Assembly (NCBI GenBank): GCA_004335835.1
Contig: RWJK01001515.1
Span: 1-32,273 of the forward strand
Source: Scenedesmus sp. ARA3
Taxonomy: Eukaryota > Chlorophyta > Chlorophyceae > Sphaeropleales > Scenedesmaceae
Length of the DNA: 32,273 nucleotides
Direction of reading: 5' to 3'
In this document: in pieces, positions 1 through 11,123 of the stretch
Layout: every line of letters begins with the position of its first letter
Position numbering within the stretch: position 1 is the first letter of the stretch
Made by a program: the position numbers and the translations under genes
The notes under the pieces: generated by a model
What the model saw: the letters and a program-made list of their open reading frames with translations, nothing else
Told to the model about the DNA's origin: nothing
Database searches by the model: none

Positions 1-374
1 ACAATAGACTCTGCACATACTTGTGCCACGGAGTTACTACCATTGCTCCAGTCGAACGCCTCCTGGCTGGATGCCTTGCCTGCATGCATGTGTTTTAGGG
101 TGGGCTTAGGGTGGGCTTGTTTAAATGCAGCAGCGTGGTTTAAATTCGGCTCTTAGATCCAAACTGTGTTGCAATTTGTGCAAGAAGACAGTGCTGCTGC
201 AGCGGTCAACAAACTGGCAGAGTATGCTTGCCTGGGTATACAGCATGCACGCAAGTGTACCTCACTCTGGCCACACCACGTGGGCGATCAGTCCTCGCGC
301 CTGAAGTGCTCAAAGTGGCCATTTGGCGCCCATGGACGCAAAACGTGTCGCCCATCCTACCCAAATGCTCTCTG

Positions 375-455
375 TTCGGAAGTTACACAGGTAAGTCACG
401 CGTTTGAACAGCCAATGACAGGCTCATTAGGCAAAGGGAAACGAACAACCTGGTC
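375..455. repeat. dispersed repeat, copy 1 (partner 2540-2620)
   Basis: A shared core GCCAATGACAGGCTCATT at 411-428 recurs at 2575-2592. Weaker similarity extends on both sides (GGAAGTTACA before it, an A-rich run after it). One copy lies 3' of the MYND gene and the other in its last intron, so a larger segment of this locus may have been duplicated. No terminal repeats or coding sequence are seen. Confidence 0.6.
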
Positions 456-660
456 AAAGCCAGGACTATCGGTCCTTTCAACAATCAACTCTCCCAACCA
501 CAGGCGGGCACCGCTGGCAGCAGCGCACAAACAGCACAACTCTGCATCACAGCAGCGACCAGCCGCCTGCTGCTTCATACTAGCCATACTACAAGATGCA
601 TCAGCGTACATGCGTGTAACAGCTGAATGTCTTTCCGGCAGGGTGTGAGCGCCTTGGATG

Positions 661-714
661 CATGCCAAGTCAGCAGCAGCTGTGCACTTGCATGCATGCT
701 TGTGCCGCTTCCAA
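661..714 (-). repeat. duplicated copy of the MYND gene's 3' coding end
   Basis: This stretch matches 781-834 at an exact 120-bp offset with about 9 mismatches in 53. On the minus strand it translates as GWKRHKHACKC, against DWKRHKPACKC in the real MYND finger. It lies just 3' of the gene, so a segment containing the last zinc ligands was tandemly duplicated past the stop codon. Confidence 0.8.
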
Positions 715-764
715 CCAGTGTGGATAGGATCAAGCAATTCAATCTTCACAAAATGAACACAGCC

Positions 765-3526
765 TCAGAGCAAGGGTACGCATGTCAGACCAGCAGCCGC
801 CATGCACTTGCAAGCAGGCTTGTGCCGCTTCCAGTCGTTTGTCTGACACGCCGCACTGCAGTAGCTGCACTTGCAGCGTGCACAGCGCTTGCTGGCAGCT
901 GCGGCCTCGCTGACACGAGCCAGGCTCGCACAGTCCGGGTTGTTGCACACCAGCGGCAGCGGCGCAGCAGCCACAAGCACCCGGCAGAGCTCCAAGGCAT
1001 TGCTATACTGCTGCTGGGTTTGCTGCCTGTCCTCGTTTCTGCCGCTGCCAGCTGCACCCCAGCTCTGCACATCATCACGCCAGCCAGGCCACTTGGCATC
1101 AAACGCTGCCATAGCTGCTGCCCAGCGCGGGCTGCACTGATGCAGCTGCAGCAGGTAGCCCCAGCTGACCTGCTGGATGCTGCTGCTGGGGTGCCCAGGC
1201 CTGCTACCGCTGCTGCTGCTGCTGCTGAAGGCAGCTGGAGGTTCTGCCTTTGCTGCAGCTGCTGTGGCAGCCCATGCTGCTGCTGCTGCCACTGCCTGTG
1301 GCGCTGAGCCAGCTCCACATTCAAATGCAAGCAGCACCTGCAGCATGGCCCGCAGCATGCGGGTCTGCCAGGTATGCCAATCATCATCTGGTGCACCTGG
1401 CATTGGACGGCTGCTGCTGGACTCGAAATGGTGGACAAAGAATGAAGCATCTCCCTGCTCTAGCGCCCAACTGGTCTTGTACTGCGGGCGTGCCATGATG
1501 CACCTGAACAGCAGCTGGGGCCCTACTGCCTGCATGGCATCCGCCAGCTGCACCAGGCTGCGAGCAGCAACCACAGACAGCAGGGCCATGCTTGCAGCGA
1601 CCTGGCTGCTGCCGCTGCCGCTGCTGCTGCCGCTGCCGCTGTTGCCAGCAGTACAGCAAGCACAACCGCGCTGTGATGCACTGAGGAGGACAGCAGCTAT
1701 CCTGTTCTGCAGCACATGAGACGTCCACATGAGAGCAGACGGAAAGTATGCTGCTGCTGCAGGCAAGGCAGCCTGCCCTGCCTGACCCTGTGCCAGTACT
1801 GCTGCCCTCGTTAGCTGCACTGCGCGCTTGGTGAAGCTTGCTATCGCTGAAGACAGGCCTGCCGCTGCTGCTGTGTTGTGCAGCGCCCCTGCTGGCCTGT
1901 TACTGGAGCCCAGCACCGCAACTGCCGCGTGAGCAAGCACCTCAATTGCTGCTGCCATATCTGCTGCCGTCAGCACTGGTGAGCGCACGTAACAGTCAAC
2001 GAGGGCTGTGAAGGCCTCTGGGTGTGCTGCTGCCAGCCTGAACAGCGATGTTGCTTCCAGATCTGCCGCAGGCGGAGCGTGGGAAAGACAAGAGACAGGT
2101 GCGCACTTCCTTTCAGAATAATCAGGTGATATGTCCAATGCTAGTGATATCACAGAATCTCAGGTGACACGTTCGATGCTAGTCATATCGCAGAGCTGCC
2201 CATGGGCTGGCAGGCAAGCAGAGCTGCTGAGTTGCAAGCAGCATGCGCATCCTGCAGGCAAGGCATTGAGGCTGGCGCAGACGGATACAGGCACTTCGCA
2301 AAGCTGTGACATAATTGAAAAGAAACAGCAAGTTATCAGACACAGCTAGCAGGTTGACCAGCAAGCGCACGAAGGTTATGGACCACCTGCCACCTGCCAC
2401 AGAACAGTCTAAGTTGTAGAGCACCAGCTGCGTTTCATCAGCTGACGCTGGCAGCACATGTCCACTTCCAAGTGTGAATTTGAAGTATCATCACCTAATG
2501 CTTGCGGCACATCTCCATTCTAGATGTCAACATCACATTTTGGAAGTTACAAGAGTGACCTCGCCCGTTGGGGAGCCAATGACAGGCTCATTGGGCAGAG
2601 AAAAAACGGCAAACTCAACCAGTCCTTTTTTCAAAGGAAAGACACAACCAAATCTCATCCTGAAAATCGTCGCACATAAGATCACATAATGGTTCCTGGT
2701 GACGTTCATCAATCAAGTGCACCAAGTGTGCAACTGCACTTTGCTTCTCATGGTTCATCAGTCTGTGCATACACGCAGGGTTGTTGGGACCACCATCAAT
2801 CTGAGTTCACTGAAAGACAGGCAATCTCATCACCTGATGCTGGCAGCACAAGCCCTGGTCCTGTCAGGCCGGGTGCAGCAGCCCTGAGAGCCAACAACTG
2901 CTGGCCCATGAAACCATCAGATTTGATTGGCCTGCTAGGCCAGGCTGCAGCAGCATGTGCTGCAGAGGCCCTGAAAGGGTCATCAGCTGCAGTCAGCTGC
3001 AGCTGCTGCAGCGGTGCTGCCAGCGCCTGCAGCAGCTGCTGCCCTGCCTGCTGCAGCACCTCAGGCGGCAGGCAACTGGCACCAGCCTGCAGGACTGCTT
3101 TCAGCTGCCTGTGCTGCAGCGAGGTGCTTGTCAGCAGCAAGCGCATTGAGGCGTCCACATCTGGTGCCGCCATGCGCTGCTGCCGCTGCCGCTGCACGTC
3201 CCCTGCAGCCAGCAGCTGCAGCTCCAGCAGCAGGCTCGCAGCAGCTGCCGACAGCAGCGGGGCATAGCCATCTGCTGCCAAGCTGTCCCGCTGCATGCAA
3301 ACGCCATCCATGATAGACTCCAATGCAGCTGCCTGCTTCTGAGCCTGTCCAACAACAGCATGACGTGTGCCGGCCGCGCCACTGCAGAAAGTGTCGACCA
3401 GTACCAGGACTGATGCATTCAGGAAAGCCTGCCCACCCGGAAGAAGCTGCAGCATGTCAGGGTGCTGGTGGAAGGCAGGGATGGGCAGCAGGTCTGCACG
3501 CAGCTGCTGCTTGCTGCTCTGCCCTG

Positions 3527-3561
<35 letters not shown>

Positions 3562-3780
3562 ATCTCAGTGTGCTGCTGGTGCAGCACCGATGTGTAGGCT
3601 GTCACTGACTGCAGCACTAGCTGTGCAACTGCAGGCTCGCGCAGCAAGCTGACAGCAGGAGCCTCTGCTGCTGCGCCTAGCCGCTTCTTGGCAACCAGAT
3701 AGCTCAGCTGGTAGACAAAATCTCCACAAGCAAGCGGCAGCTTGCTGTACTTCAACCACACATCGTCACGGCTGCTGTGG

Positions 3781-3862
<82 letters not shown>

Positions 3863-4125
3863 CTGCTGCTGTGGCAAGCAGCCTGCTGCAGCACTGCAGC
3901 TGCCGCAGCAGCGGCAGCGCTGCTTGCACCAGGGTAGGCACCTCTGAGGGCACATCAAGCATCACATTAGCCCATATGTTGGGCATTGTCAGCAGCACGC
4001 GAAACAACTTCAGCAGCGCCTGTCATGCACCTTGGTGAGCTTGCGATTGCTGCTGCTGCTGCTGCTGCTGCTGCAGCAGCTGCTGTGCAAGCTCAATCCA
4101 GCTGGCAAGCACACCTACAAAACAT

Positions 4126-4162
<37 letters not shown>

Positions 4163-5002
4163 GAGCAAGAGCGGCTTCTTGGTGCAAAAGTAGCTATTGG
4201 CCTGCCGTCGCTGAATATAGCCAGCTATATTATTATCAGGCAAAGCTGCTCTAAGGGCGCTTCTCGCGCCACCTCTTAGGTCTTGGTACAAGCAGAAACA
4301 CAGCATGCTGCAAAGCATGCTGTGTTGTTCAAGCTGCCGGGACTGGTTCATTCAGTCATGCAATCGTTCATGTGCTCAGCCCGATGATCCAAGGCACGTC
4401 GGCTCTCGTGCGGCCCTTGGCCTTCCGATAACCCAACCGCTGTCCACGCACAGGTTGATCACGGAAGGAATCATGCCAGCCATGCAACCACAGCAGCTGA
4501 TGCGCTCACCTGACTGCAGCAGCTGCTGTGTCAGGTCGACACCCAGTTCAGCAAGAGCCGCTGTTGAAGCGCGGCTGGTGCGCTGTGTCACGTAACATTT
4601 GAGCAGGAGGTCAGCAAGCCCAGCCACCATCAGCATGCCCACGGTCCAAACAGCTTCTAGCGTGCCAGGGTCCAAGCCCCGAGAGCTCTTCAGCGATGCA
4701 GCTAGCTGCTGCGGCTGCTGCTGCAGCCATGCCAGCAGCACACCTGCACTGTGCACTGGCTGGTGGCGCAGTGTGCGTCTGAGCACCTGCACCACTGACT
4801 CTGTGCCTGATCTGCTGTTGTAGCTATCTGTCAGGGCTAGCATCAGCTGCTGCAGGGTGCTGCTACAGCTGGCCAGCACTGCTTGCTGTTCTGCTGTTGG
4901 TGCAGCAGGCAGCGGCCGCTGGAGCAGCTGCACCACTTGGGGCCTGTGAACCAAATTGCGTAGCTTGCTTGCTGCATCTTCTGCTTGCTTTGCTGCTCGC
5001 AT
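765..5002 (-). CDS. MYND-type zinc finger protein (3 exons, one in-frame TGA)
   Basis: The model joins 5002..4510, 4114..2834 and 2062..765 on the minus strand, about 1,023 codons. Both introns have GT-AG ends in matching phase (TCAG|GTGAGC to GTAG|GT, and TCAG|GTGATG to GGCAG|AT). The first ATG is at 5002; the codon before it is GTG. The protein is largely helical and Ala/Leu/Gln-rich, with an Ala/Thr tract and a poly-Gln run in exon 2. A MYND finger lies in the last 60 residues: CNNPDC, then RCARCKCSYCSAACQ, then DWKRHKPAC. MYND fingers bind zinc and usually mediate protein contacts; the substrate or partner here is unknown. An in-frame TGA interrupts exon 2 at 4025-4023, inside otherwise well-conserved-looking sequence, so the gene may be a pseudogene, the base may be wrong, or splicing may differ. 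The MYND identification is secure; the full exon structure less so. Confidence 0.75.
2436..2512 (-). repeat. two copies of MYND exon 2's 3' edge inside intron 2
   Basis: The exon 2 end at 2828-2852 (on the plus strand CATCACCTGATGCTGGCAGC) recurs with a few changes at 2436-2460 and 2489-2512. The copies lie downstream of the exon in the direction of transcription and include the region of the 5' splice site. The second copy keeps the GT; the first has CAGCTGAC. Confidence 0.65.
2540..2620. repeat. dispersed repeat, copy 2 (partner 375-455)
   Basis: This is the second copy of the repeat that contains GCCAATGACAGGCTCATT. It lies within the last intron of the MYND gene, 2.16 kb from copy 1. Confidence 0.6.
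3531..3560 (-). repeat. (CTG)10 microsatellite coding for poly-Gln
   Basis: Ten uninterrupted CTG units on the plus strand read as CAG, and so poly-Gln, in the MYND gene's exon 2 frame. Confidence 0.9.
3784..3871 (-). repeat. CTG/TTG compound microsatellite coding for an Ala/Thr tract
   Basis: A CTG run is interrupted by alternating TTG-CTG units. In the MYND frame it gives poly-Ala with an internal Ala-Thr alternation. It is a likely length-variable tract within the protein. Confidence 0.9.
4023..4025 (-). other. in-frame TGA in MYND gene exon 2
   Basis: The reading frame runs ...SQAHQGA, TGA, QALLKLFRVLL... in a single frame on both sides. No splice pair removes it: the nearby GTGCATGACAG could only be a 10-nt intron, and the alternative acceptor at 4020 has the wrong phase for exon 1. 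A single C-to-T change from CGA would explain it. Confidence 0.7.
4127..4160 (-). repeat. CAG run (CTG on sense strand) before the MYND exon 2 acceptor
   Basis: On the transcribed sense strand this is a (CTG)n run ending a few bases before GCATGTTTTGTAG, the 3' splice site used at 4115. It occupies the position expected for the polypyrimidine tract. Confidence 0.8.
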
Positions 5003-5134
5003 CACGACAGCGTTCTCTCTCCGTCCTGTCTGATTTCACCTGCTGCTGCTGTTCCTGCTGTTCGCCAGCTGCAACGCGAAGATCGCTGTCGATCAGCCGC
5101 CGAAGCACAAAACTAGTTATATAGCTGTGGATAC

Positions 5135-5140
5135 TTTATA
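5135..5140 (-). promoter_or_regulatory. possible TATA box of the MYND gene
   Basis: TATAAA on the minus strand lies 133 nt upstream of the MYND ATG. A second AT-rich TATA-like stretch lies at 5115-5123. The sequence alone cannot say which is used, if either. Confidence 0.3.
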
Positions 5141-5354
5141 ACAATAGGCTGATCAGGTGGTTCAAGTACGCTAGTGGCAAGATGCGTGAGTCCAAGGTGG
5201 CGCGTTGCTCAAGGCCACGAGCGTTGTGCCGGATCATATGAGATGTTGGCGAGCGCTAAAGACTGAAAACAACCATGTTATGGTTGTCGACCATGTATGA
5301 TGTTATTCTTCGCCGCCGCTGTCATGGAAGCACGACCTCTTGAAAACCCTAAAC

Positions 5355-5379
5355 CTGGGCTGTCCTCAGGACAGCCCAG
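5355..5379. repeat. perfect 11-bp inverted repeat with a 3-nt loop
   Basis: CTGGGCTGTCC, then TCA, then GGACAGCCCAG. It lies in non-coding sequence about 350 nt upstream of the MYND start and 1.05 kb upstream of the hydroxylase start. Its role is unknown: it could be a protein-binding palindrome or an RNA hairpin. Confidence 0.75.
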
Positions 5380-6431
5380 AAATATCAGGCAACCAGCATG
5401 TTCGGGTGTTTCTCTCAAACTGAAAGCCGGTTTTGTTCATTTAACCGGGCAGGCGTACATATACGTTTCCGTGGTCCTCCTTACCGTCGACAAAGCATTC
5501 AAGTGCCAGCTAGCTGGCCAGCTACAAAAGCTGCACCTGATTACGCATGTGTATATGTGGTGCGGGGACAGCAGCCCCTTCCATTACCTGGTGCACCAAA
5601 TCATTGGCAAAGAAACAGCGGCATAGCACGTCGCCCTAACTGTGATCAACAGCAACAGAGGAGCATGCTGGCTGCGCAGCCAGAGTTGCACTAGGGCTTG
5701 GGGATGTTTAGGACCGCGCTTTGTGACACGCCAACGTCCAAACGATGACTGAAATGCAACCAAATTGCTACTGTAAGGCTGTTTCTGACTGCTGTTGACG
5801 CTTGGTCAGCTCCGTTCTTTCGCCTCGCATGTCCTTCAAAGTCTTTGCATGCCCTCTCTGATCTTTGCCATCAGCCCGCATGAGTGCTGCTTGTTAATCG
5901 CTTTGGACTGACAACGATAATATCTTGCCAATTTCATATCACTTGAACCAGGCATAGCACTTCTTCGCTAAGGACAGTTGGGCATTTGGGCACCAACTGC
6001 GACTGTGCCGGTCAGCCTCACAGTGTGAAAAGCTCTGTGAGTTGAAGTTGATTCGCTGTGTTTCGGCCAGAGTAGTAGGCTATTGGCAAGGCGCTGGGAG
6101 CCACTGCTGCTACTGCTCCTGGCTATGCTGCTGCTGCTGCTACTGTCCAGAATTGGATGCAGCTGCACAACACCAACTTGTTTGGTCAGGGTCCTGTAAA
6201 GCCAGTCCAAGCTTCATATTGGTGTGAACTCGTTGTGAACACGGTCTTGCTTTGGTGTAGCATATATGCTGGCCAGGCGGCCTTTCTCTGCTGCGTTGTG
6301 TACGCGGCCCTCCCCCTCAGCATGTGCTGCCCAGTGCTGATACCCACTTCGTGCTGATTGCTGCAGGAGTGTCATCTCCACAAAGCCCAGCCAGAAAGCA
6401 GCCATTCAGGATCATACACGTGCAGCGCGCC

Positions 6432-8075
6432 ATGCTGTCTGCAGCAGCGCTGTCGGCTGCCTGGCTGCGCAACCCCTGGCTGCTATGGGGAGTGGGCCCA
6501 ATCCTCGCCAGTGTCACCGGCTTCTTTGCAGCAGCAGCACTGCTGGAGCTGCTGCTTGCAACCAGCTGGTTTGACAGCTGCCTCATAACCTACGCCTCCA
6601 GCAGCAACACACCTCGCAAGCAGCTAATGGCAGCCACACACAAGCGCATATCCTTCACAAAGCAGCTGCGGGGCTCTGCAAAGACGCTGCTGGGTCCAAA
6701 TAACGTCATTAACGGCATCGGATTGACGCTGCTGATGTTGTGGGCGCAGCCGCATGTGGCAGCGTGGATGCCTGGCACAAGTTTTGGCTTCCTGGTGCAG
6801 TTTGTGGCGCTGAGCTTGGTGGGGGACTTTGGGCTGTACTGGGGTGAGTCAGGCCGCAGAACAGAGTGCATGTAGCAGCATGCGGTTGACAGAGAGTTTG
6901 CATATAGCATGTAAGCATGTAGACATCCTGAGCACTTGCGATCGAAATGTGCGTTGAAATAATGCTGTGTGTATAGCAGGGGCTGTAAGACAGGGCGGGG
7001 TATATATTTGATATGTTGCACACTGCGTGAGGCAATTGGCAGCATCAGCAGCAGCATGGCCACTGGCAACACCTGCAGCTTGCATATGCATACTGATGTT
7101 AGTAGTGGCTCCTATGAAATGGCTGCACAGGAAGCAGGTGCACTCCACGACATGCTCCTTATGTACGCAGCTCATAATATTGGTGTGCTGCGGCACACGT
7201 GGGCCCTAGCTGTTGCACTGCGGCGGCCTAGACATGCTGCCAGCAGCGAGCAACTGGCTGGCACCTCACCATGCCCCTGCCTGCCTGCCTGCCTGCGCGC
7301 CTGCCTGCCTCAACCTGGCCAGGCCACCGCGTGCAGCATGAAAGCAAGCTGCTGTGGCGGCTGCACTCCAAGCACCACGCCATAGACACGCCCAGCCCCT
7401 TCTCCACGCTGTTCATACACCCCACAGATGCAGCGCTGCAGGTGCGCTGGCGCCTGACAGGCAAATCTGCACAGGTTTATGACGCTTGAGCTGACACGCT
7501 GTGTATGAGCTGGGAAGCCTGGCAGCAGCAGCAGCAGCAGCAGCATGTACAAGCATGTATGGCTGACTATGATTGCAGTATACCGTCTGCTGAAACAGCT
7601 GGTCACAAACTTGTCACCAAGTACCTGACTGCAAGTTGCACAGCAGCTGCATGACATGCGTTCCTGCATTCCGGCTGCGTTGAAGCATGCCGCGCCTACT
7701 GCTGCTGCTGCTGCCTGCCAAAACGCTGCTCAGGGTGCCATACCGTTTGCTGTAGCAGCGCTGGTGGTACGGCCGGACCCAGGGGTCCTGTACATCTACA
7801 TCGCAGCGCGCATTGCAGAAAATGCGCTCAACCACTCTGGCATTGACAGTCCCCTGCTGGACCTACTAACGCTCAAAACCCTGCCCTTCCGGGCACCTGC
7901 TGCCTTCCATGACGCCCACCACAAGTACTGCAACCATGCGTATAAGGCCTCAAACTATGGGGAGAGCTTCTGGCTATGGGATTGGGCCTTTGGCACGCTG
8001 TGCCCTCTGAGAGGGCGAACAGCCAGCAAGGCAGCAGGAGGGGAAGCAAAGCAGGCGGATATCAACGCTCGGTGA
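6432..8075 (+). CDS. fatty acid hydroxylase / sterol desaturase family membrane protein
   Basis: Exons 6432..6843, 7323..7441 and 7734..8075 join in phase to give 290 residues. 6432 is the first in-frame ATG of the exon. The family uses a di-iron centre held by three histidine clusters to hydroxylate or desaturate lipids or sterols in the ER membrane. The clusters are visible: HRVQH (residues 139-143, its first His codon directly after the intron 1 junction), HSKHH (152-156) and HDAHH (236-240), with a further His at 245. Hydrophobic segments lie at about 12-42, 92-112, 117-137 and 178-200. YWGHRVQHESKLLWRLHSKHH and NYGESFWLWDWAFGT are typical of the C-4/C-5 sterol oxidase-like branch. The substrate cannot be assigned. 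About 290 residues is normal for the family, so the model appears complete. Confidence 0.85.
7274..7308 (+). repeat. CCTG tetranucleotide run at a 3' splice site
   Basis: Tandem CTGC/CCTG units, interrupted by GCGCG, end just before CTCAACCTGGCCAG, the acceptor of hydroxylase exon 2. The run may serve as its pyrimidine-rich tract. Confidence 0.6.
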
Positions 8076-8121
8076 ATTCTCGTGCTGCGCGTGACGGCGG
8101 AGCAGCAGCAGCATTGTCGCC

Positions 8122-8123
<2 letters not shown>

Positions 8124-8153
<30 letters not shown>
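8124..8153 (+). repeat. (CAG)10 microsatellite in the hydroxylase 3' UTR
   Basis: An uninterrupted CAG run lies about 50 nt after the hydroxylase stop codon and before the TGTAA motif at 8208, so it is probably in the 3' UTR. Confidence 0.85.
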
Positions 8154-8154
<1 letters not shown>

Positions 8155-8207
8155 TGTTGCTGCTATGGGTGGTAGCAGCATGGATGGCGTTACTCGTGTT
8201 TCACTTT

Positions 8208-8212
8208 TGTAA
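8208..8212 (+). promoter_or_regulatory. TGTAA polyadenylation signal candidate (hydroxylase gene)
   Basis: TGTAA is the usual green-algal polyadenylation motif. This copy lies 133 nt after the stop and is the first one downstream. Confidence 0.45.
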
Positions 8213-8829
8213 GATAAGACATGCAGAAGGGTTTTGTCAACTGCACCAAGAAGGAGTTTTCGCTGTTGCAAATGTTGTGCCAGCAGCTTGATGCCCAGGC
8301 TGCGTGTCCAAGGAGCTGGGTGCGGCAGCAGCAACCGGGCATCTCTGGACTAGGGACACTTGTCTCTGGTCCATGTGCTCCTTGGAGTGCAGGGGTGCAC
8401 AACTGCTACGAACTCAGACAAGAAAGTGCAGCATATCATGCCCACCGAACTGTGGGCCACCTTCACCGGTGGTCACTGGACCCGAACAGTCGTGAGCTGT
8501 CAGTATTCAAACGGTCATGACCGTACCCCTTAGGTGCTGCCAAACCCGCTCTAGATACGCGACAGTTGAAAAAATTTGCTCTTCAATCGCTCGGTCACGG
8601 CATGTCTATTTCCCGTTGTTGAGTTCCGCTCAGGTCCCTGGATGTCCTCAAATTTCTGCTACGTATCGCTCGGTGATTGAGTTTATGGTAGTGAAACAGG
8701 TTTAGTTTGTCAATAAACACTTCCAGATGGGAGCTGCCGGTCAGCAGCACAGCAGCCTTGATTGTGCTTGAAACAGGACACTGTTCTTCCAAGTTCTCCC
8801 GGCAAAGTGTCTCGGACCCCTCGACGTAC
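8213..8829. other. intergenic region before the ECO1 gene
   Basis: No recognisable protein. A stop codon (TAG, 8704) lies in the ECO1 frame upstream of its ATG, so the start at 8830 is not extended within this exon. A 14-bp palindrome sits at 8511-8524. No clear TATA box is seen. Confidence 0.5.
8511..8524. repeat. 14-bp perfect palindrome upstream of ECO1
   Basis: ACGGTCATGACCGT, 306 nt upstream of the ECO1 ATG. It could be a dimeric factor-binding site or chance. Confidence 0.5.
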
Positions 8830-10177
8830 ATGCTGAGTGGGAAGGAGAACAAGCCTCCTGCTGAGCTCAGCATGGGCAAGAAGCAGCAGCATGGGCTCAA
8901 GACAGCAGTTGTGTCCAAGCCTGCTGCTGCCCTGGGCAGGAGCAGCAAGCAACTCTTTCTGGACCTGGGCCAGGTATGTCAATAATCACGCGTTTAGTGT
9001 TCGCCACGGAGACTCCTACATTTCGAGTGCTGCTTGAAACGAGCTGCAGATGTTGCTTCTTGTTGCCAGTACGGTCAGCGTGTCCTGCAGCAGCGCAGGC
9101 ATGCACACAGCTGCTGCACAGCTGTCTGTCACTCAATGGGCGCCCACTGCTGCCTCCTTTGCTTGCTGCAGAGTGACTTCAGTGCTTCCAAGTGTGCAGT
9201 GTGTGGCATGGTGTATGCCAAGGGCCACGAAGAAGATGAGAAGCTTCATAGAAGCTTCCACAGCAGCGCAGTGCAGGGGCTCAAGTTCCAGGTGTGCAGC
9301 GCTATTACTACACATAGCAGCAACAGTTATGTCATATCCAACTGTTGTGCCTGCCATGCCACTAGTAATGGCTTGTGCTGCACCTGCTGTGTCATGCCTC
9401 GGATGAAGCCTGCTGCAGCAGCAGCTGCCTCCACAGCTGTAGCAGTGTTCTGTGCCTGCTGCAACTGCCACTGCTGCTGCCACTGCTGCTGCTGCTGCTG
9501 CTGGTGCAGGGCTGGGCGCAGGAGCGCCTGGTGCTGATGGAGCCACTGGCTGGGCGGCTGCTGATGCTGCTGCCCACTGACCCACCAGCACACGTGAAAA
9601 AGGTGTGAGGCAACAGAAACAGCAACAACATGAGCTGCATCATCAATTGTTGCATCATCAATCGTTGCAACACTGGTGAACACCATGCGGGTGGCAGGGC
9701 CCGCATGAAAAGTGCCAGCAGATCTTGGAGCCCATGTGGAGCTCACGGACAGGCACATGACTGGGTATCAGTTCCTGCAAGTGCTGGTGTGCTGATCTGC
9801 TGTTATGCTGCTGCTGCTGCAGGTGCAGGAGGTGTGCAGCTTCATTGAGAAGTGGCACGGCCTCAGCAGCGGCTGGCTCATGGCGGCACCACAGTGCAAG
9901 GTGCGCAGTGCAGCAGGTGCTGCTACGGAAGCGATGCAGGGCGCTGCACAGACATGATGGGGTGAAATTGGCTTGCAGCAAAGTGCCGTCTGAGTAACAT
10001 GCAGCTATTGCCGCAGTACGCGTTCCAGTCTGTCATAGGCACTGCACAGCCACAGTCTTGCCTGTGTTGTTGCCTGTTGCAGGTGTTCCTGTACGTGTCG
10101 ATGCAGAAGCGGGTGGTTGGGCTGGCAGTGGTTGAGCCCATCAAGCATGCATACAAGCTGGCAGCACCAGGTGGGTT

Positions 10178-10209
<32 letters not shown>

Positions 10210-10968
10210 GGCAAGCACGAACTTTCGCAAAGGATGGTGCTCCTTCTGGCTGCAAGCTCATCACTGTGTTATGGCGACCTCTAGAGATCTCTTGTGTATT
10301 GCAGCAGCACCTGTTGCTGAAGAGTGCCCTCATTCAATCAGGCTGTTTAGCGGACACCTTTGAACTGCAGTTGCTGTTGTTGAGCTTGTATCAACTGCGC
10401 ATGTTGCAACTGCTGCCCGGGTCGCTGCTTCTGTGTGCAGCTGGGCCAGTGGACCAAGAGGTGGACTCGTGCCAGCTGGCCGGCAAGCAGCAGCCCAATC
10501 AGCAGCAGCAACTACCGCAGCCTGGAGCAGCAACAGCAGCAGCAGCAGCAGGTGGCAGCCACATGGATGTGGACAGGCGTCCGGCACCTGCAGGCAGTGA
10601 CATGCAGCCTCCACGGCAGCAGCAGCAGCAGCAGCGCTCGCTGCTGTGGGCTGGTTTGCACCGCAGCAGCAGCAAGCGCAGCCGGCTGCAAGCGCTGCTG
10701 CCGGCCAGCGCCACCACCCAGGTGCACAGCACCGGCAAGCTGCAGCAAGCAGGGGCAGCAGCTGGTGGTTGCGCCAGTGCTGCTACCACAAGTTATACAG
10801 CAGGTGGCAGCTCAGCAGTGAAGGCTGACAGCTGCCCTCCCAGCCTGCTGATGGCAGCTGAGCTGATGCAGGTGGGCTCGGCAGCAGCAGCTCTGGCAGC
10901 AGCAGCGCAGCCAGGGCAGCAGCAGCAGCAGCCAGAGCAGCAGCAACTGAACCAGGTGCAGCAACCAG

Positions 10969-11002
<34 letters not shown>

Positions 11003-11086
11003 TGTGAGTCAAGTAGCAGAGCAGAGTCAGCTGCTGGAGGTGCAGGCGAGGATGCCACTGCAGCCCCTGAATGTGCAGCAGGGTGT

Positions 11087-11123
<37 letters not shown>

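Larger units (their letters stand above)
1..764. other. gene-free left flank, 3' side of the MYND gene
   Basis: No coding sequence is recognised. The stretch holds the duplicated MYND tail (661-714), one copy of a dispersed repeat (375-455) and, on the minus strand, a TGTAA-type polyadenylation motif (TTACA at 383-387), 378 nt past the MYND stop. Open frames here lack recognisable domains. Confidence 0.5.
5003..6431. other. gene-free region between two divergent genes
   Basis: No conserved protein is recognisable in any frame. It should contain the divergent promoters of the MYND gene and the hydroxylase gene. It also holds a perfect hairpin (5355-5379) and a short CTG run near 6126. An acceptor-like GATTGCTGCAG ends at 6366, so the hydroxylase gene could have an upstream non-coding exon here. 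Confidence 0.5.

Noticed and set aside
91..115. TTTTAGGG and TTAGGG-like units resembling algal telomere repeat
   Set aside because: Only one or two scattered units with no tandem array, so not evidence of a telomere or interstitial telomeric block.
5297..5694. Open frames of about 100 residues in the intergenic region
   Set aside because: No domain, low-complexity bias or splice pattern like the neighbouring genes; length is within chance for GC-rich DNA.
8346..8373. Imperfect inverted repeat TGGAC...GTCCA upstream of ECO1
   Set aside because: The stem is short and interrupted; indistinguishable from chance in this sequence.
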